NCBI RefSeq assembly: GCF_000691525.1
Contig: NZ_JMDW01000008.1
Location: 806,001 to 870,000 of the forward strand
From: Mycolicibacterium neoaurum ATCC 25795
GTDB taxonomy: Bacteria > Actinomycetota > Actinomycetes > Mycobacteriales > Mycobacteriaceae
Length of the DNA: 64,000 bases
Direction: 5' to 3'
Both the position numbers and the translations under genes were made by a program. Of the stretch, positions 19,474-27,987 are shown in pieces. Position 1 is the stretch's first letter, and the number at the start of each line of letters is the position of its first letter. The notes beneath the pieces are model-generated. The model ran no database searches and had not been told where the DNA came from. It saw nothing but the letters and a program-made list of their open reading frames with translations.

Positions 19474-20456
19474 AGCGTCAGCCCGGCCAGATCCAGGCCG
19501 GCGCGCACCATCTCGGCGGTCACGGCGGGCTCGGACATCAACAACGGCGCCTGGGCGACGGTGACACCGTCGATCTGGGCACTGTCACCCTGATCGATCA
19601 ACCAGCCGTCCAGGATGCCGACGCCGCTGCGGGCACCGTAGTGCCGTCCGACAGCCTCGGAGGACGATTCGACACCGATCACCGAGAGGCATTCGTCGGC
19701 CATGCCGCGCAACGGCTTTCCGGCGATGATGGGGGAGTAGCCGATCACCGGGGCCGCGGTGGAACGCAGCGCGGCGCGGATACCACCCACGGTGAGGATG
19801 GAGCCGATGCTGACCACCGGGTTGGACGGCGCGACCAAGACGATGTCGGCGCCGGTGATCGCCTCGGCCACACCGGGTGCTGCCGAGGCCTTGTCCGAAC
19901 CCACGAACGCGAAACTGTGCGTCTGCACCTTGGCGCGGTAGCGCACCCACCACTCCTGGAAGTGGATGGCCTTGCGCTCACCTTGCGGATCGGTGATCAC
20001 CACATGGGTCTCGCTGCGGTCGTCGCTGGCCGGCAGCAACTGCGCGCCGGGTTGCCATCGTGCGCACAGCGCCTCGGTCACCTGGGACAGCGGGTAGCCC
20101 GCCCGCAGCATCTGGGTGCGCACCAGGTGGGTGGCCAGATCGCGGTCACCGAGCCCGAACCAATCGGGCTGCACGCCATAGGCGGCCAGTTCTTCCTTGG
20201 CGTGCCAGGTTTCGTCGCGGTGGCCCCAACCGCGCTCGGGATCGATGCCACCGCCGAGGGTGTACATGCACGTATCGAGGTCCGGACAGATGCGGACGCC
20301 GAACATCCAGGCATCGTCGCCGACGTTGACCACCGCCGTCACCTCGTGCGCCGGCGTGCCGGTGGGGTCGGCAAACTGGCCCAGCCGCAACAGATGCTGG
20401 ACCCCGAGCAGGAACCGGGCGCCGCCCACGCCGCCCACCAGAACGGTGACCTTCAC
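19470..20456 (-). CDS. fbiA: F420 transferase FbiA (CofD family)
   Basis: A 328-residue transferase that joins the FO chromophore to the phosphoenolpyruvyl or lactyl guanosine intermediate, giving (dehydro-)F420-0. The N-terminal [13 protein letters not shown] and [13 protein letters not shown] motifs of the CofD family are present. Start is GTG 20456 with a -10-like box 8 nt upstream. It is the first gene of the fbiA-fbiB-NUDIX operon and divergent from whiB2. It corresponds to Rv3261. Confidence 0.95.
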   Translation of the reverse strand: MKVTVLVGGVGGARFLLGVQHLLRLGQFADPTGTPAHEVTAVVNVGDDAWMFGVRICPDLDTCMYTLGGGIDPERGWGHRDETWHAKEELAAYGVQPDWFGLGDRDLATHLVRTQMLRAGYPLSQVTEALCARWQPGAQLLPASDDRSETHVVITDPQGERKAIHFQEWWVRYRAKVQTHSFAFVGSDKASAAPGVAEAITGADIVLVAPSNPVVSIGSILTVGGIRAALRSTAAPVIGYSPIIAGKPLRGMADECLSVIGVESSSEAVGRHYGARSGVGILDGWLIDQGDSAQIDGVTVAQAPLLMSEPAVTAEMVRAGLDLAGLTL

Positions 20457-20794
20457 GACCTCAGACCCTAGGCCAGTCGGCCCGCGGCGTCGTCGCCACC
20501 CGGGGTGTGGCGAACACGCCGGAGCATGGACACGCCGGATCTACGTCACGGGATGGTATGAAAACTAGCCATTCCGCTTGACCGAGACAGCTAACAAGTG
20601 TCTAATCACATCAGTGTCATTCCTGGTTCGCCGCCGGTTGCGGTGGCGCAGACCGACATTCGATCACCTGTTCGAATGGAGTGGCCGGACATCACAATAG
20701 TGATAGCTGGGGTAGTGCTGGTGGGGATAGCGTTTTCACGATCCGGCAGGGGCTCCACCCGTGGGGAACATACAAGTAGGTGAGGAGGCGGAAC
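20457..20794. promoter_or_regulatory. Divergent fbiA/whiB2 intergenic region with inverted repeats
   Basis: The 338-bp gap has no credible gene. At 20465-20470 on the minus strand TAGGGT ends 8 nt before the fbiA GTG and is a likely -10 box. Toward whiB2 there are two inverted repeats: CATTCGA/TCGAATG with an 8-nt spacer (20657-20678) and ATCAC/GTGAT with a 4-nt spacer (20691-20704). TAGCGT at 20728-20733 could be the whiB2 -10 box. The repeats may be operators for whiB2; the binding proteins are unknown. Confidence 0.45.
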
Positions 20795-21187
20795 ATGTCT
20801 TTTGAGCAGGTCGATCTCGACCGCGTGCTCCGGTTCGACAACCGGATGCTCGGTTCAGTGGGCAGCGCACCGCACACCGCTGCCGGTCCGGAATCCAACG
20901 ATGTGATCGCACGTCCGCAGCTGAGCCTGGTCTCTGACCGCGCCGAACTCGCTGCGCCGTCCGACGAAGATGATCAGTGGCAGGAGCGCGGCCTCTGCGC
21001 GCAAACTGATCCCGAGGCGTTCTTCCCCGAGAAGGGCGGCTCGACCCGCGAAGCCAAGCGCATCTGCCAGGGCTGCGAGGTGCGTGATCGCTGCCTGGAG
21101 TACGCCCTCGCCAACGACGAACGTTTCGGCATCTGGGGCGGACTGTCCGAGCGTGAGCGCCGGCGCCTCAAGCGCGGCATCATCTGA
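20795..21187 (+). CDS. whiB2: WhiB-family iron-sulfur regulator WhiB2 (WhmD)
   Basis: A 130-residue WhiB protein that acts in cell division and septation. The cluster cysteines are seen in LCAQTDPEAFFP and CQGCEVRDRC, followed by the GIWGG turn and the basic tail ERRRLKRGII. ATG 20795 is chosen because GAGGAGG lies at 20782-20788; the frame is open to GTG 20780. The first 60 residues are an extension absent from the 89-residue M. tuberculosis protein as I recall it, but similar in length to WhmD of M. smegmatis. Confidence 0.95.
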   Translation: MSFEQVDLDRVLRFDNRMLGSVGSAPHTAAGPESNDVIARPQLSLVSDRAELAAPSDEDDQWQERGLCAQTDPEAFFPEKGGSTREAKRICQGCEVRDRCLEYALANDERFGIWGGLSERERRRLKRGII

Positions 21188-21196
21188 CGTTCGGCG

Positions 21197-21661
21197 TCAG
21201 GCGTCGTCGGCCGGTGCGTCGATGACGTCGGGATCCACTCCCAGATAGGTGGCCACCTGCGCCACCAGAACTTCGTGAAGTAGGTCGGCGAGCTCGTCGG
21301 TGTCTTTGGCGCGGCGCTCGATCGGCTTGCGGAACAACACAATTCGTGCCCGCGTGGAGTTACCGCGGACATCGACCCCCGCCGGGATCAGCCGGGCGAG
21401 GGCAATCGGACCATCGGCGACGACCTCGGGCGGCCACTGCACGCTCTCGGGATCCTTCGGGGCGATGCGGGGAATCTCGTCGACGGCGACGTCCAGCGTC
21501 GCGACCCGACTGTGCCACCGGCGCTCGATCGGTTCATAGGCTTCCAGCACCGCCATGTCGAATCGCTCGGCTCGGCTGCGCCAGCCGGGGACGGTCGGCG
21601 GCAACAACGGCCCGCGCATTCCACGCCCGCGGCGTGATCGGAGATGGTTGCGCTGCGCCAC
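21197..21661 (-). CDS. Metallopeptidase-like family protein (Rv3259-like)
   Basis: A 154-residue protein of the actinobacterial zincin-like group (DUF1025/possible zinc metallopeptidase). Family members carry HExxH, but here the site reads LHEVLVAQ, so the second zinc His is missing; it is probably not an active peptidase. GTG 21661 has a TACCAT box 7 nt upstream and would be leaderless; ATG 21619 is the alternative and matches the M. tuberculosis length. It is convergent with whiB2 and divergent from the DUF3499 gene. Confidence 0.82.
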   Translation of the reverse strand: MAQRNHLRSRRGRGMRGPLLPPTVPGWRSRAERFDMAVLEAYEPIERRWHSRVATLDVAVDEIPRIAPKDPESVQWPPEVVADGPIALARLIPAGVDVRGNSTRARIVLFRKPIERRAKDTDELADLLHEVLVAQVATYLGVDPDVIDAPADDA

Positions 21662-21668
21662 GGGTCAG

Positions 21669-21674
21669 ATGGTA
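21669..21674 (-). promoter_or_regulatory. Leaderless -10 box (TACCAT) of Rv3259-like gene
   Basis: On the minus strand TACCAT ends 7 nt before GTG 21661. It supports the longer form of the protein. Confidence 0.4.
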
Positions 21675-21756
21675 ACGGTTGATCATCATGCGATAACGGT
21701 TGGAGATCGGCGGACGGTCGCGCGCGTGTCCGGACGCCCGTGGCGGGCCCGCACGA

Positions 21757-21762
21757 TAATCT
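21757..21762 (+). promoter_or_regulatory. Leaderless -10 box (TAATCT) of DUF3499 gene
   Basis: TAATCT ends 7 nt before GTG 21770, which fits a leaderless transcript and supports that start over the longer open frame. Confidence 0.4.
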
Positions 21763-21769
21763 TCGGGGC

Positions 21770-22195
21770 GTGAACGTTCCCCGTCGCTGCTGCAGGCCCG
21801 GGTGCCCGCACTACGCCGTGGCGACGCTGACCTTCGTCTATTCGGACTCGACAGCGGTCGTCGGGCCGTTGGCCACCGTCTCCGAGCCACACTCCTGGGA
21901 TCTGTGCGTCGTGCATGCCGGCCGCATCACCGCCCCGCGTGGGTGGGAACTCGTGCGCCACGCCGGCCCGCTGCCGGCCAACCCCGACGAGGACGACCTC
22001 GTCGCGCTCGCCGATGCGGTGCGTGAGGGACGCGAGGGCATGGCCTCCACGGTCAACGGTGTCACCGCAGGATTCTCCGATCCCACCACCGGTATGCCCG
22101 GGGGAGCGCTGATGGCGCCACCGGTGCGTCGGCCGGAACCCAACGGTCGTCGACGCGGTCATCTGCGGGTTCTCCCGGATCCGCCGTCGGAATAG
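21770..22195 (+). CDS. DUF3499 family protein (Rv3258c-like)
   Basis: A 141-residue actinobacterial protein of unknown function. It opens with VPRRCCRPGCPHYAVATLTF, whose clustered cysteines, together with SWDLCVVHAGR, suggest a small metal-binding domain; the C-terminal half is acidic then proline- and arginine-rich and probably disordered. GTG 21770 is supported by a -10-like box 7 nt upstream. Always found near whiB2 and pmmA in mycobacteria, as far as I recall. Confidence 0.88.
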   Translation: MNVPRRCCRPGCPHYAVATLTFVYSDSTAVVGPLATVSEPHSWDLCVVHAGRITAPRGWELVRHAGPLPANPDEDDLVALADAVREGREGMASTVNGVTAGFSDPTTGMPGGALMAPPVRRPEPNGRRRGHLRVLPDPPSE

Positions 22196-22333
22196 CCAGG
22201 ATCGCGCCGTCCGGAGATATCCGCTGCGCGCTCCGGAGGCGGGACCCGCCGCAGTGCTGGGGGCAAGCCACTAGGCTGGCCTGCAGAGCTGTCCCTTCAA
22301 GATTCCCCGTCGACCGAGAGAGCGAGGAGAGCC

Positions 22334-23758
22334 ATGTCTCGGCCCGCTGAGGCTGTCCACGCCGTCATCAAGGCCTACGACGTGCGGGGTCTGGTTGGAG
22401 AACAGATCGACGAGGGATTCGTCCGCGATGTCGGCGGTGCGTTCGCCCGGCTGGTGCGCGACGAGGGCGATCAGTCCGTCGACACGGTGGTGATCGGGCA
22501 CGATATGCGCGCCAGTTCGCCGGCCCTGTCGGACGCGTTCGCCGAGGGGGTGACCGCCCAGGGCCTCGACGTGGTGCGGATCGGGCTGGCATCGACCGAT
22601 CAGCTCTATTTCGCCTCCGGTCTGCTGAACTGCCCCGGTGCGATGTTCACCGCCAGCCACAATCCGGCCGCTTACAACGGCATCAAACTGTGCCGTGCCG
22701 GGGCGAAGCCGGTGGGGCGCGAGACCGGCCTGGCCACCGTCGCCCAAGAGGTGATCGACGGTGTACCCGCCCACGATGGCGCCGCCGGCACCATCACCGA
22801 CCGCGATGTGCTGGTCGAGTATGGCGATTTCCTGCGCTCGCTGGTCGACCTCGCGGCGCTGCGCCCGCTGCGGGTGGCCGTCGACGCGGGCAACGGGATG
22901 GGCGGGCACACGACCCCCGCCGTGCTCGGAGCGATTCCCGGGATCACGGTGCTGCCGCTGTATTTCGAGCTCGACGGAACGTTTCCCAACCACGAGGCCA
23001 ATCCACTGGACCCGGCCAACCTGGTGGATCTGCAGAAGCATGTGCTCGACACCAGTGCCGATATCGGGCTGGCCTTCGACGGTGACGCCGATCGTTGTTT
23101 CGTCGTCGACGAGCTGGGCAGGCCGGTGTCGCCCTCTGCGGTCACCGCATTGGTGGCCGGTCGCGAACTCGGCAGGGAGATCGGCGCCACGGTCATCCAC
23201 AACCTCATCACCTCGCGCGCGGTGCCCGAACTGATCACCGAACGCGGTGGTACGGCTGTGCGTTCGCGTGTCGGCCATTCCTATATCAAGGCGCTGATGG
23301 CCGAGACGGGGGCCATCTTCGGCGGGGAGCATTCCGCGCACTACTACTTCCGCGATTTCTGGGGTGCCGACTCAGGCATGCTCGCCGCGCTGCATGTGCT
23401 GGCCGCGCTCGGAGAGCAGCAGCGTCCGCTCTCGGAACTGATGGCCGACTATCAGCGCTACGAGTCCTCAGGGGAGATCAACTTCACCGTCACCGACGCC
23501 CCGGCCACGGTCGATGCCGTACTGACCGCCTTCGGCAGCCGGACCCAGTCCCTCGATCACCTGGACGGGGTGACGGTGGATCTGGGTGCGGGCCGCTGGT
23601 TCAACCTGCGTACCTCCAACACCGAGCCGTTGTTGCGGCTCAACGTGGAGGCGCGCAGCGCCGACGAGGTGGCCGAGGTGGTGGATGAGGTGGCTGCGCT
23701 GATCGCGGCGCAGACCGATGACGGTGCCCGGCCGCAGGCCAGTGAGCCGGCGCCATGA
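22334..23758 (+). CDS. pmmA: Phosphomannomutase/phosphoglucomutase
   Basis: A 474-residue alpha-D-phosphohexomutase converting mannose-6-phosphate to mannose-1-phosphate for GDP-mannose. The catalytic serine loop TASHNPAAYNG, the metal loop DGDADRC, the sugar loop GGEHSAHYYF and the phosphate loop RTSNTEPLLRLN are all visible. ATG 22334 follows GAGCGAGGAGAG. Its stop overlaps the next start (ATGA), so pmmA, the TobH-like gene and manA form one operon. It corresponds to Rv3257c. Confidence 0.94.
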   Translation: MSRPAEAVHAVIKAYDVRGLVGEQIDEGFVRDVGGAFARLVRDEGDQSVDTVVIGHDMRASSPALSDAFAEGVTAQGLDVVRIGLASTDQLYFASGLLNCPGAMFTASHNPAAYNGIKLCRAGAKPVGRETGLATVAQEVIDGVPAHDGAAGTITDRDVLVEYGDFLRSLVDLAALRPLRVAVDAGNGMGGHTTPAVLGAIPGITVLPLYFELDGTFPNHEANPLDPANLVDLQKHVLDTSADIGLAFDGDADRCFVVDELGRPVSPSAVTALVAGRELGREIGATVIHNLITSRAVPELITERGGTAVRSRVGHSYIKALMAETGAIFGGEHSAHYYFRDFWGADSGMLAALHVLAALGEQQRPLSELMADYQRYESSGEINFTVTDAPATVDAVLTAFGSRTQSLDHLDGVTVDLGAGRWFNLRTSNTEPLLRLNVEARSADEVAEVVDEVAALIAAQTDDGARPQASEPAP

Positions 23759-24825
23759 CCGCCCAGGCCGCCACCATTGACCTCGATGATGTCGAGGCAC
23801 TGCTGGCCGCCGACCGGGACGGATTGTTGCGGGCGGCCGCGATGGCCGGTGCGCAGGTGCGCGCCATGGCGGCCGCGGTGGGCGAGGGCGCACTCGACGA
23901 GGTACGTGCCGATGGTCTTGCGCGCACCCTGATCTGGGTGTCCGACGGCGGGCCGGCACGTGCGGCGGGCACGATGCTCGCGGCCGCGTTGGCCGGGGTG
24001 ACGTCGGTACCGATCGTGCTGGCCGCCGAGGTTCCGCCGTGGACGGGCGCGCTGGATGTGGTGGTTGTCGCGGGCGCCGACGCCGGGGACCCGGTTCTGG
24101 TATCGGCCGCGGCGACGGGTGTGCGCCGTGGTGCGCGGGTGGTGCTGGTGGCCCCGAACGAGGGCCCGCTGCGCGAGGCGACCGCGGGCCGGGCCGCCGT
24201 GCTGGCGCCGCGGTTGGCGGTGCCGGAGGACTTCTCGTCGACCCGATATCTGGCTGCCGGCGCGGCGATCCTGGCGGTGCTCGACCGCGGGCTGCGGGTC
24301 GACATCGACGCCCTCGCCGACGAGCTCGACGCCGAGGCGTTGCGCAACAGCGTCGGCCGCGAGCTGTTCACCAACCCGGCCAAGGCGCTGGCCGACCGGT
24401 TGTCCGGCCGTGAGGTCGTGTTGGCTGGTGACAGTGCGGCGACGGTGGCCCTGGCCCAGCACAGTGCGACGGTATTGCTGAAGGTGGCGAGCCAGGTGGT
24501 CGCCGCGGTCGGGTTGACCGACGCCCTCAGCGCGCTGGCCCGCCTCAACGCCGCGCCGGTGGATTACGAGACGGCGCTGTTCCACGACGAGGAGCTCGAC
24601 GGTCCGCTGCCCGCACGGGTGCGCACGGTCGTGCTGACCTCCGATGCGCAGCGTCCGGCCGTGGTGTCCCGTACCGAGGGCTTCCCCGATCTCGACGTCG
24701 TCAGCGCCGACGATGTTCCCGACGCCGCGCCGTCGGCCGTCGGCAACCGTCCCGAGCAGCAACTGGCGATGGTGGCGGTGCGGTTGGAGATGACGGCCGT
24801 GTACCTGCGATTGGCGCGAGGTTGA
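23755..24825 (+). CDS. TobH-like protein (Rv3256c-like, phosphosugar isomerase fold)
   Basis: A 356-residue alanine- and valine-rich protein of the TobH/bifunctional phosphoglucose-phosphomannose isomerase-like group. It has no signal peptide and no clear membrane helix. Its ATG overlaps the pmmA stop and manA starts five bases after its own stop, so it is likely to act in mannose-phosphate metabolism. The conserved catalytic residues of true isomerases are not obvious to me, so an enzymatic role is uncertain. Confidence 0.8.
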   Translation: MTAQAATIDLDDVEALLAADRDGLLRAAAMAGAQVRAMAAAVGEGALDEVRADGLARTLIWVSDGGPARAAGTMLAAALAGVTSVPIVLAAEVPPWTGALDVVVVAGADAGDPVLVSAAATGVRRGARVVLVAPNEGPLREATAGRAAVLAPRLAVPEDFSSTRYLAAGAAILAVLDRGLRVDIDALADELDAEALRNSVGRELFTNPAKALADRLSGREVVLAGDSAATVALAQHSATVLLKVASQVVAAVGLTDALSALARLNAAPVDYETALFHDEELDGPLPARVRTVVLTSDAQRPAVVSRTEGFPDLDVVSADDVPDAAPSAVGNRPEQQLAMVAVRLEMTAVYLRLARG

Positions 24826-24829
24826 CAGC

Positions 24830-26071
24830 GTGAACCTGCTCCGTGGAGCCATCCGTAAATATGCCTGGGGATCGCGGACCGCGATCGCCGAATTCACCGG
24901 AAGGCCTAGTCCGACAGCCAATCCCGAGGCCGAGCTGTGGTTGGGTGCCCATCCCGGTGATCCCGCGCACTGTGCGACCGCGGCCGGTGAGCTCTCGCTG
25001 TTGGAGATGATCACCGCCGACCCAGACGGTCAGCTCGGCGGCCGTACCCGGTCCCGATTCGGTGACGCGCTGCCGTTCCTTGCCAAGGTGCTCGCCGCCG
25101 ACGAGCCGTTGTCACTGCAGGCGCATCCGAGCGCCCAGCAGGCCGTCCAGGGTTTCGAACTGGAAAACCACCTCGGCATCCCGGTCAACGCGCCGACGCG
25201 CAACTACCGCGACCGCAGCCACAAGCCCGAGATCATCATCGCGCTGGGGACATTCGAGGCGTTGGCCGGTTTCCGCCCGGCCGCCAGGACCGCGGAGTTC
25301 ATGCGCGCCCTCGCGGTGCCTGCGCTGGATCCGTTCATCACGCTGCTCAAGGACCAGTCCGACGCCGACGGTCTGCGCGCGCTGTTCACCACCTGGATCA
25401 CGTTCCCGCAGCCCGATCTCGACGTGCTCGTTCCCTCGGTGCTCGACGGGGCCATCAACTACCTGCGTTCCGGTGCGACCGATTTTCATGCCGAGGCCAA
25501 GACGATCCTGGAACTCGGCGAGCGCTATCCCGGTGACGCCGGGGTGCTGGCGGCGATGCTGCTGAACCGGATCACCTTGGCCGAGGGTGAGGCGATCTAT
25601 CTCCCGGCCGGTAACCTGCACGCCTACTTGCACGGTATCGGGTTCGAAGTCATGGCCAACTCGGACAACGTATTACGCGGTGGGCTGACGCCCAAGCACG
25701 TCGATGTGCCCGAACTGCTCCGGGTGCTGGACTTCACGCCCACCGACGATGCACCGATCCTGCCGCGGGTCGCGCTGGACGGCCTGGAACTGGTCTATGA
25801 CACCCCGGCCACCGAATTCGCGGTCTCGGTGCTGCGGTTGGACGGTGATCGGCTGGGTCGCGAGGTCGACGTCCCCGCCGAGCACGAGGGTCCACAGATC
25901 CTGCTCTGCATCGACGGCACCGTACGTGTGCATGCCGAGTCCGACGAGGACAACGCCATGGCCGTCACGCTGTCCCGCGGCGCCTCGGCCTGGGTTGCCG
26001 CCGACGACGGCCCGGTGCGGCTGTCCGCGGACGAGCCGGCCCGACTGTTCCGGGTGACCGTCGGTATCTGA
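24830..26071 (+). CDS. manA: Mannose-6-phosphate isomerase, class I
   Basis: A 413-residue zinc isomerase that interconverts fructose-6-phosphate and mannose-6-phosphate. The zinc motifs LQAHPSAQQA and HKPEII are present, as is the block YLPAGNLHAYLHG and NSDNVLRGGLTPKHVD of the active site. GTG 24830 is five bases after the previous stop. Last gene of the pmmA operon; it corresponds to Rv3255c. The genes Rv3254 and Rv3253c that follow in M. tuberculosis are absent here. Confidence 0.94.
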   Translation: MNLLRGAIRKYAWGSRTAIAEFTGRPSPTANPEAELWLGAHPGDPAHCATAAGELSLLEMITADPDGQLGGRTRSRFGDALPFLAKVLAADEPLSLQAHPSAQQAVQGFELENHLGIPVNAPTRNYRDRSHKPEIIIALGTFEALAGFRPAARTAEFMRALAVPALDPFITLLKDQSDADGLRALFTTWITFPQPDLDVLVPSVLDGAINYLRSGATDFHAEAKTILELGERYPGDAGVLAAMLLNRITLAEGEAIYLPAGNLHAYLHGIGFEVMANSDNVLRGGLTPKHVDVPELLRVLDFTPTDDAPILPRVALDGLELVYDTPATEFAVSVLRLDGDRLGREVDVPAEHEGPQILLCIDGTVRVHAESDEDNAMAVTLSRGASAWVAADDGPVRLSADEPARLFRVTVGI

Positions 26072-26191
26072 CGCGCCGGCGCGTGTACCCGCCGGCCGGT
26101 CGGTCGGTGATCAACCTCAGTGGGTGGGCCGTATTCGGCATGTCCGGGCGGGCGGCCACCGGGTCGTCGGCGGCTGACGCACGCCATGGTG

Positions 26192-26231
26192 TTTGTACAA
26201 AAACGGGTCATTTGTCTAGACGTCCGACAAA
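26192..26231. promoter_or_regulatory. Stacked palindromes at the alkB promoter (candidate operator)
   Basis: Two symmetric elements lie together: the perfect 10-bp palindrome TTTGTACAAA at 26192-26201 and the inverted repeat TTTGTC/GACAAA at 26211-26216 and 26226-26231 with a 9-nt spacer. The second covers the candidate -35 box. The TetR-type gene at 27988 downstream of the rubredoxins is the obvious candidate ligand. Confidence 0.55.
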
Positions 26232-26245
26232 ATGCGATCTATAGT
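26217..26245 (+). promoter_or_regulatory. Candidate alkB promoter
   Basis: TAGACG (26217-26222) and TATAGT (26240-26245) are separated by 17 bases and resemble a SigA-type promoter. Transcription would begin near 26252, giving a leader of about 34 nt that contains an AGAGGGG ribosome site before ATG 26286. Confidence 0.5.
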
Positions 26246-26285
26246 CAAGTCTGCACGTGACAGTCCTCACAGAGGGGTAGGGCAG

Positions 26286-27524
26286 ATGACATCGCAGATC
26301 GACCACGGGGCGATCGACGTCCCCGCGACCGAATGGCGTGACCGCAAGCGGTACCTGTGGCTGATGGGGCTGATCGCCCCGACGGCCCTGTTCGTGATGC
26401 TGCCGCTGGTCTGGGCCTTGAACGAGCTCGGCTGGCAGATCGCGGCACAGGTCCCGTTCTGGGTCGGTCCGCTGCTGGTCTACGGGTTGTTGCCGATCCT
26501 GGATCGCTTCTTCGGCCCCGACGGGCAGAATCCGCCCGACGAGGTCATGGAGCGGCTGGAGAACGACAAGTACTACCGGTACTGCACCTACGCCTACATC
26601 CCCTGCCAGTACGCCAGCGTCATCTTCGGCGCGTACCTGTTCACGGCGACGGACCTGAGTTGGTTGGGCTTCGACGGCGGTCTGGGGTGGCCGGCGAAGA
26701 TCGGGCTGGCCCTGTCGGTCGGTGTGCTCGGCGGCGTCGGCATCAACACCGCCCACGAGATGGGCCACAAGAAAGACTCGCTGGAACGCTGGCTGTCCAA
26801 GATAACCCTCGCCCAGACCGGATACGGGCACTTCTACATCGAGCACAACCGTGGCCACCATGTTCGCGTCGCCACCCCCGAGGACCCCGCCTCGGCGCGG
26901 TTCGGCGAGACCTTCTGGGAGTTCCTGCCGCGCAGCGTGTGGGGCAGCCTCAAGTCGTCCTGGGAGTTGGAGGCCAAACGGCTGGAGCGCGCCGGAAAGT
27001 CCAAGTGGCACTGGTCGAATGATGTGCTGAACGCCTGGGCGATGTCGGTGGTGCTCTACGGCGCCCTGCTGGCGATCTTCGGTCTCGGGTTGATCCCGTA
27101 CATCCTGATCTCGGCGGTCTACGGTTTCGCCCTGTTGGAGACCGTCAACTATCTGGAGCACTACGGTCTGCTCCGGCAGAGACTGGAGTCCGGCCGCTAC
27201 GAGCGGTGCGCTCCGGCGCACAGCTGGAACTCCGACCACATCGTGACCAACCTGTTCCTCTATCACCTGCAGCGGCACAGCGATCACCACGCCAACCCCA
27301 CCCGCCGCTACCAGACGCTGCGCAGCATGGACGGCGCGCCGAACCTCCCCAGCGGGTACGCCTCGATGATCGGTCTCACCTACTTCCCGCCGCTGTGGCG
27401 CAAGGTGATGGATCACCGGGTGCTGGCCCACTACGACGGTGACATCACCCGGGCCAACATCCATCCGCGCAGGCGCGCTCACGTGCTCGCCAAGTACGGG
27501 GCCGGCGAAGTGCAGGGGGCCTGA
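26286..27524 (+). CDS. alkB: Alkane 1-monooxygenase
   Basis: A 412-residue integral-membrane di-iron hydroxylase that oxidises the terminal carbon of n-alkanes. Four to six hydrophobic helices and all histidine boxes are visible: HEMGHKKD, HNRGHH, NYLEHYG and LQRHSDHH. ATG 26286 follows a purine-rich ribosome site; the frame is open a little further upstream into the promoter. It is followed by two rubredoxins that supply electrons. It corresponds to Rv3252c. Confidence 0.95.
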   Translation: MTSQIDHGAIDVPATEWRDRKRYLWLMGLIAPTALFVMLPLVWALNELGWQIAAQVPFWVGPLLVYGLLPILDRFFGPDGQNPPDEVMERLENDKYYRYCTYAYIPCQYASVIFGAYLFTATDLSWLGFDGGLGWPAKIGLALSVGVLGGVGINTAHEMGHKKDSLERWLSKITLAQTGYGHFYIEHNRGHHVRVATPEDPASARFGETFWEFLPRSVWGSLKSSWELEAKRLERAGKSKWHWSNDVLNAWAMSVVLYGALLAIFGLGLIPYILISAVYGFALLETVNYLEHYGLLRQRLESGRYERCAPAHSWNSDHIVTNLFLYHLQRHSDHHANPTRRYQTLRSMDGAPNLPSGYASMIGLTYFPPLWRKVMDHRVLAHYDGDITRANIHPRRRAHVLAKYGAGEVQGA

Positions 27525-27526
27525 GC

Positions 27527-27688
27527 GTGAGCGCCTACCGTTGCCCGGGTTGCGACTTCGTCTACGACGAGGCCAAAGGCGCCCCCCGCGAAGGGTTTCC
27601 AGCCGGCACCAGCTGGGACGCGATACCCGATGACTGGACCTGTCCGGACTGCGCGGTCCGCGAGAAGCCCGATTTCGAAACAGCATGA
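27527..27688 (+). CDS. rubA: Rubredoxin RubA
   Basis: A 53-residue rubredoxin that carries electrons to AlkB through an Fe(Cys)4 centre. Both metal knuckles are present, CPGC near the start and CPDC near the end, with the aromatic and acidic residues usual between them (FVYDE, WDAIPDDW). GTG 27527 lies two bases after the alkB stop, so the genes are co-translated. It is easily missed because of its size. It corresponds to Rv3251c. Confidence 0.92.
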   Translation: MSAYRCPGCDFVYDEAKGAPREGFPAGTSWDAIPDDWTCPDCAVREKPDFETA

Positions 27689-27691
27689 AGC

Positions 27692-27748
27692 CGACTCTGC
27701 GCTGACGGCGCGAAAGTACGAGAAGCCGCCACCGTGAGCGCAGAGTCG
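27692..27748. repeat. Inverted repeat (hairpin) between rubA and rubB
   Basis: Perfect 12-base arms, CGACTCTGCGCT at 27692-27703 and its complement at 27737-27748, enclose 33 bases whose ends (GACGGCG and CGCCACCGTG) can extend the stem with a bulge. It fills most of the 78-bp gap inside the alkB operon, so it could be an attenuator, a processing site or a partial terminator. A dispersed palindromic element is also possible. Confidence 0.6.
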
Positions 27749-27766
27749 ACTGGGAAAGGGAATGAC

Positions 27767-27946
27767 ATGGACTACAAACTGTTCGTCTGCGTGCAATGCG
27801 GATTCGAGTACGACGAGGCCAAGGGATGGCCCGAGGACGGTATCGCGCCGGGCACCCGTTGGGCCGACATCCCCGAGGACTGGAGTTGCCCGGACTGTGG
27901 TGCGGCCAAGTCCGATTTCGACATGGTGGAGATCGCCCGGCCGTGA
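27767..27946 (+). CDS. rubB: Rubredoxin RubB
   Basis: A 59-residue rubredoxin with metal motifs CVQCG and CPDCG and the typical [13 protein letters not shown] and DIPEDWSCP blocks. It is closer to the classical electron-transfer rubredoxins than RubA. ATG 27767 follows GGGAAAGGG; the frame is open 11 codons upstream but into the hairpin. Second electron carrier of the alkane hydroxylase; corresponds to Rv3250c. Confidence 0.93.
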   Translation: MDYKLFVCVQCGFEYDEAKGWPEDGIAPGTRWADIPEDWSCPDCGAAKSDFDMVEIARP

Positions 27947-27974
27947 CGGTCGCAACGGATCGGCGCGAAAGTTA

Positions 27975-27980
27975 TAGGGT
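27975..27980 (+). promoter_or_regulatory. Leaderless -10 box (TAGGGT) of TetR gene
   Basis: TAGGGT ends 7 nt before ATG 27988, suggesting that the regulator has its own leaderless transcript besides any read-through from the alkB operon. Confidence 0.4.
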
Positions 27981-27987
27981 CGCGGTC

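Noticed and set aside
26071..26084. Palindrome ACGCGCCGGCGCGT after manA as a terminator
   Set aside because: It has no loop and overlaps the stop codon, so a stable RNA hairpin is doubtful.
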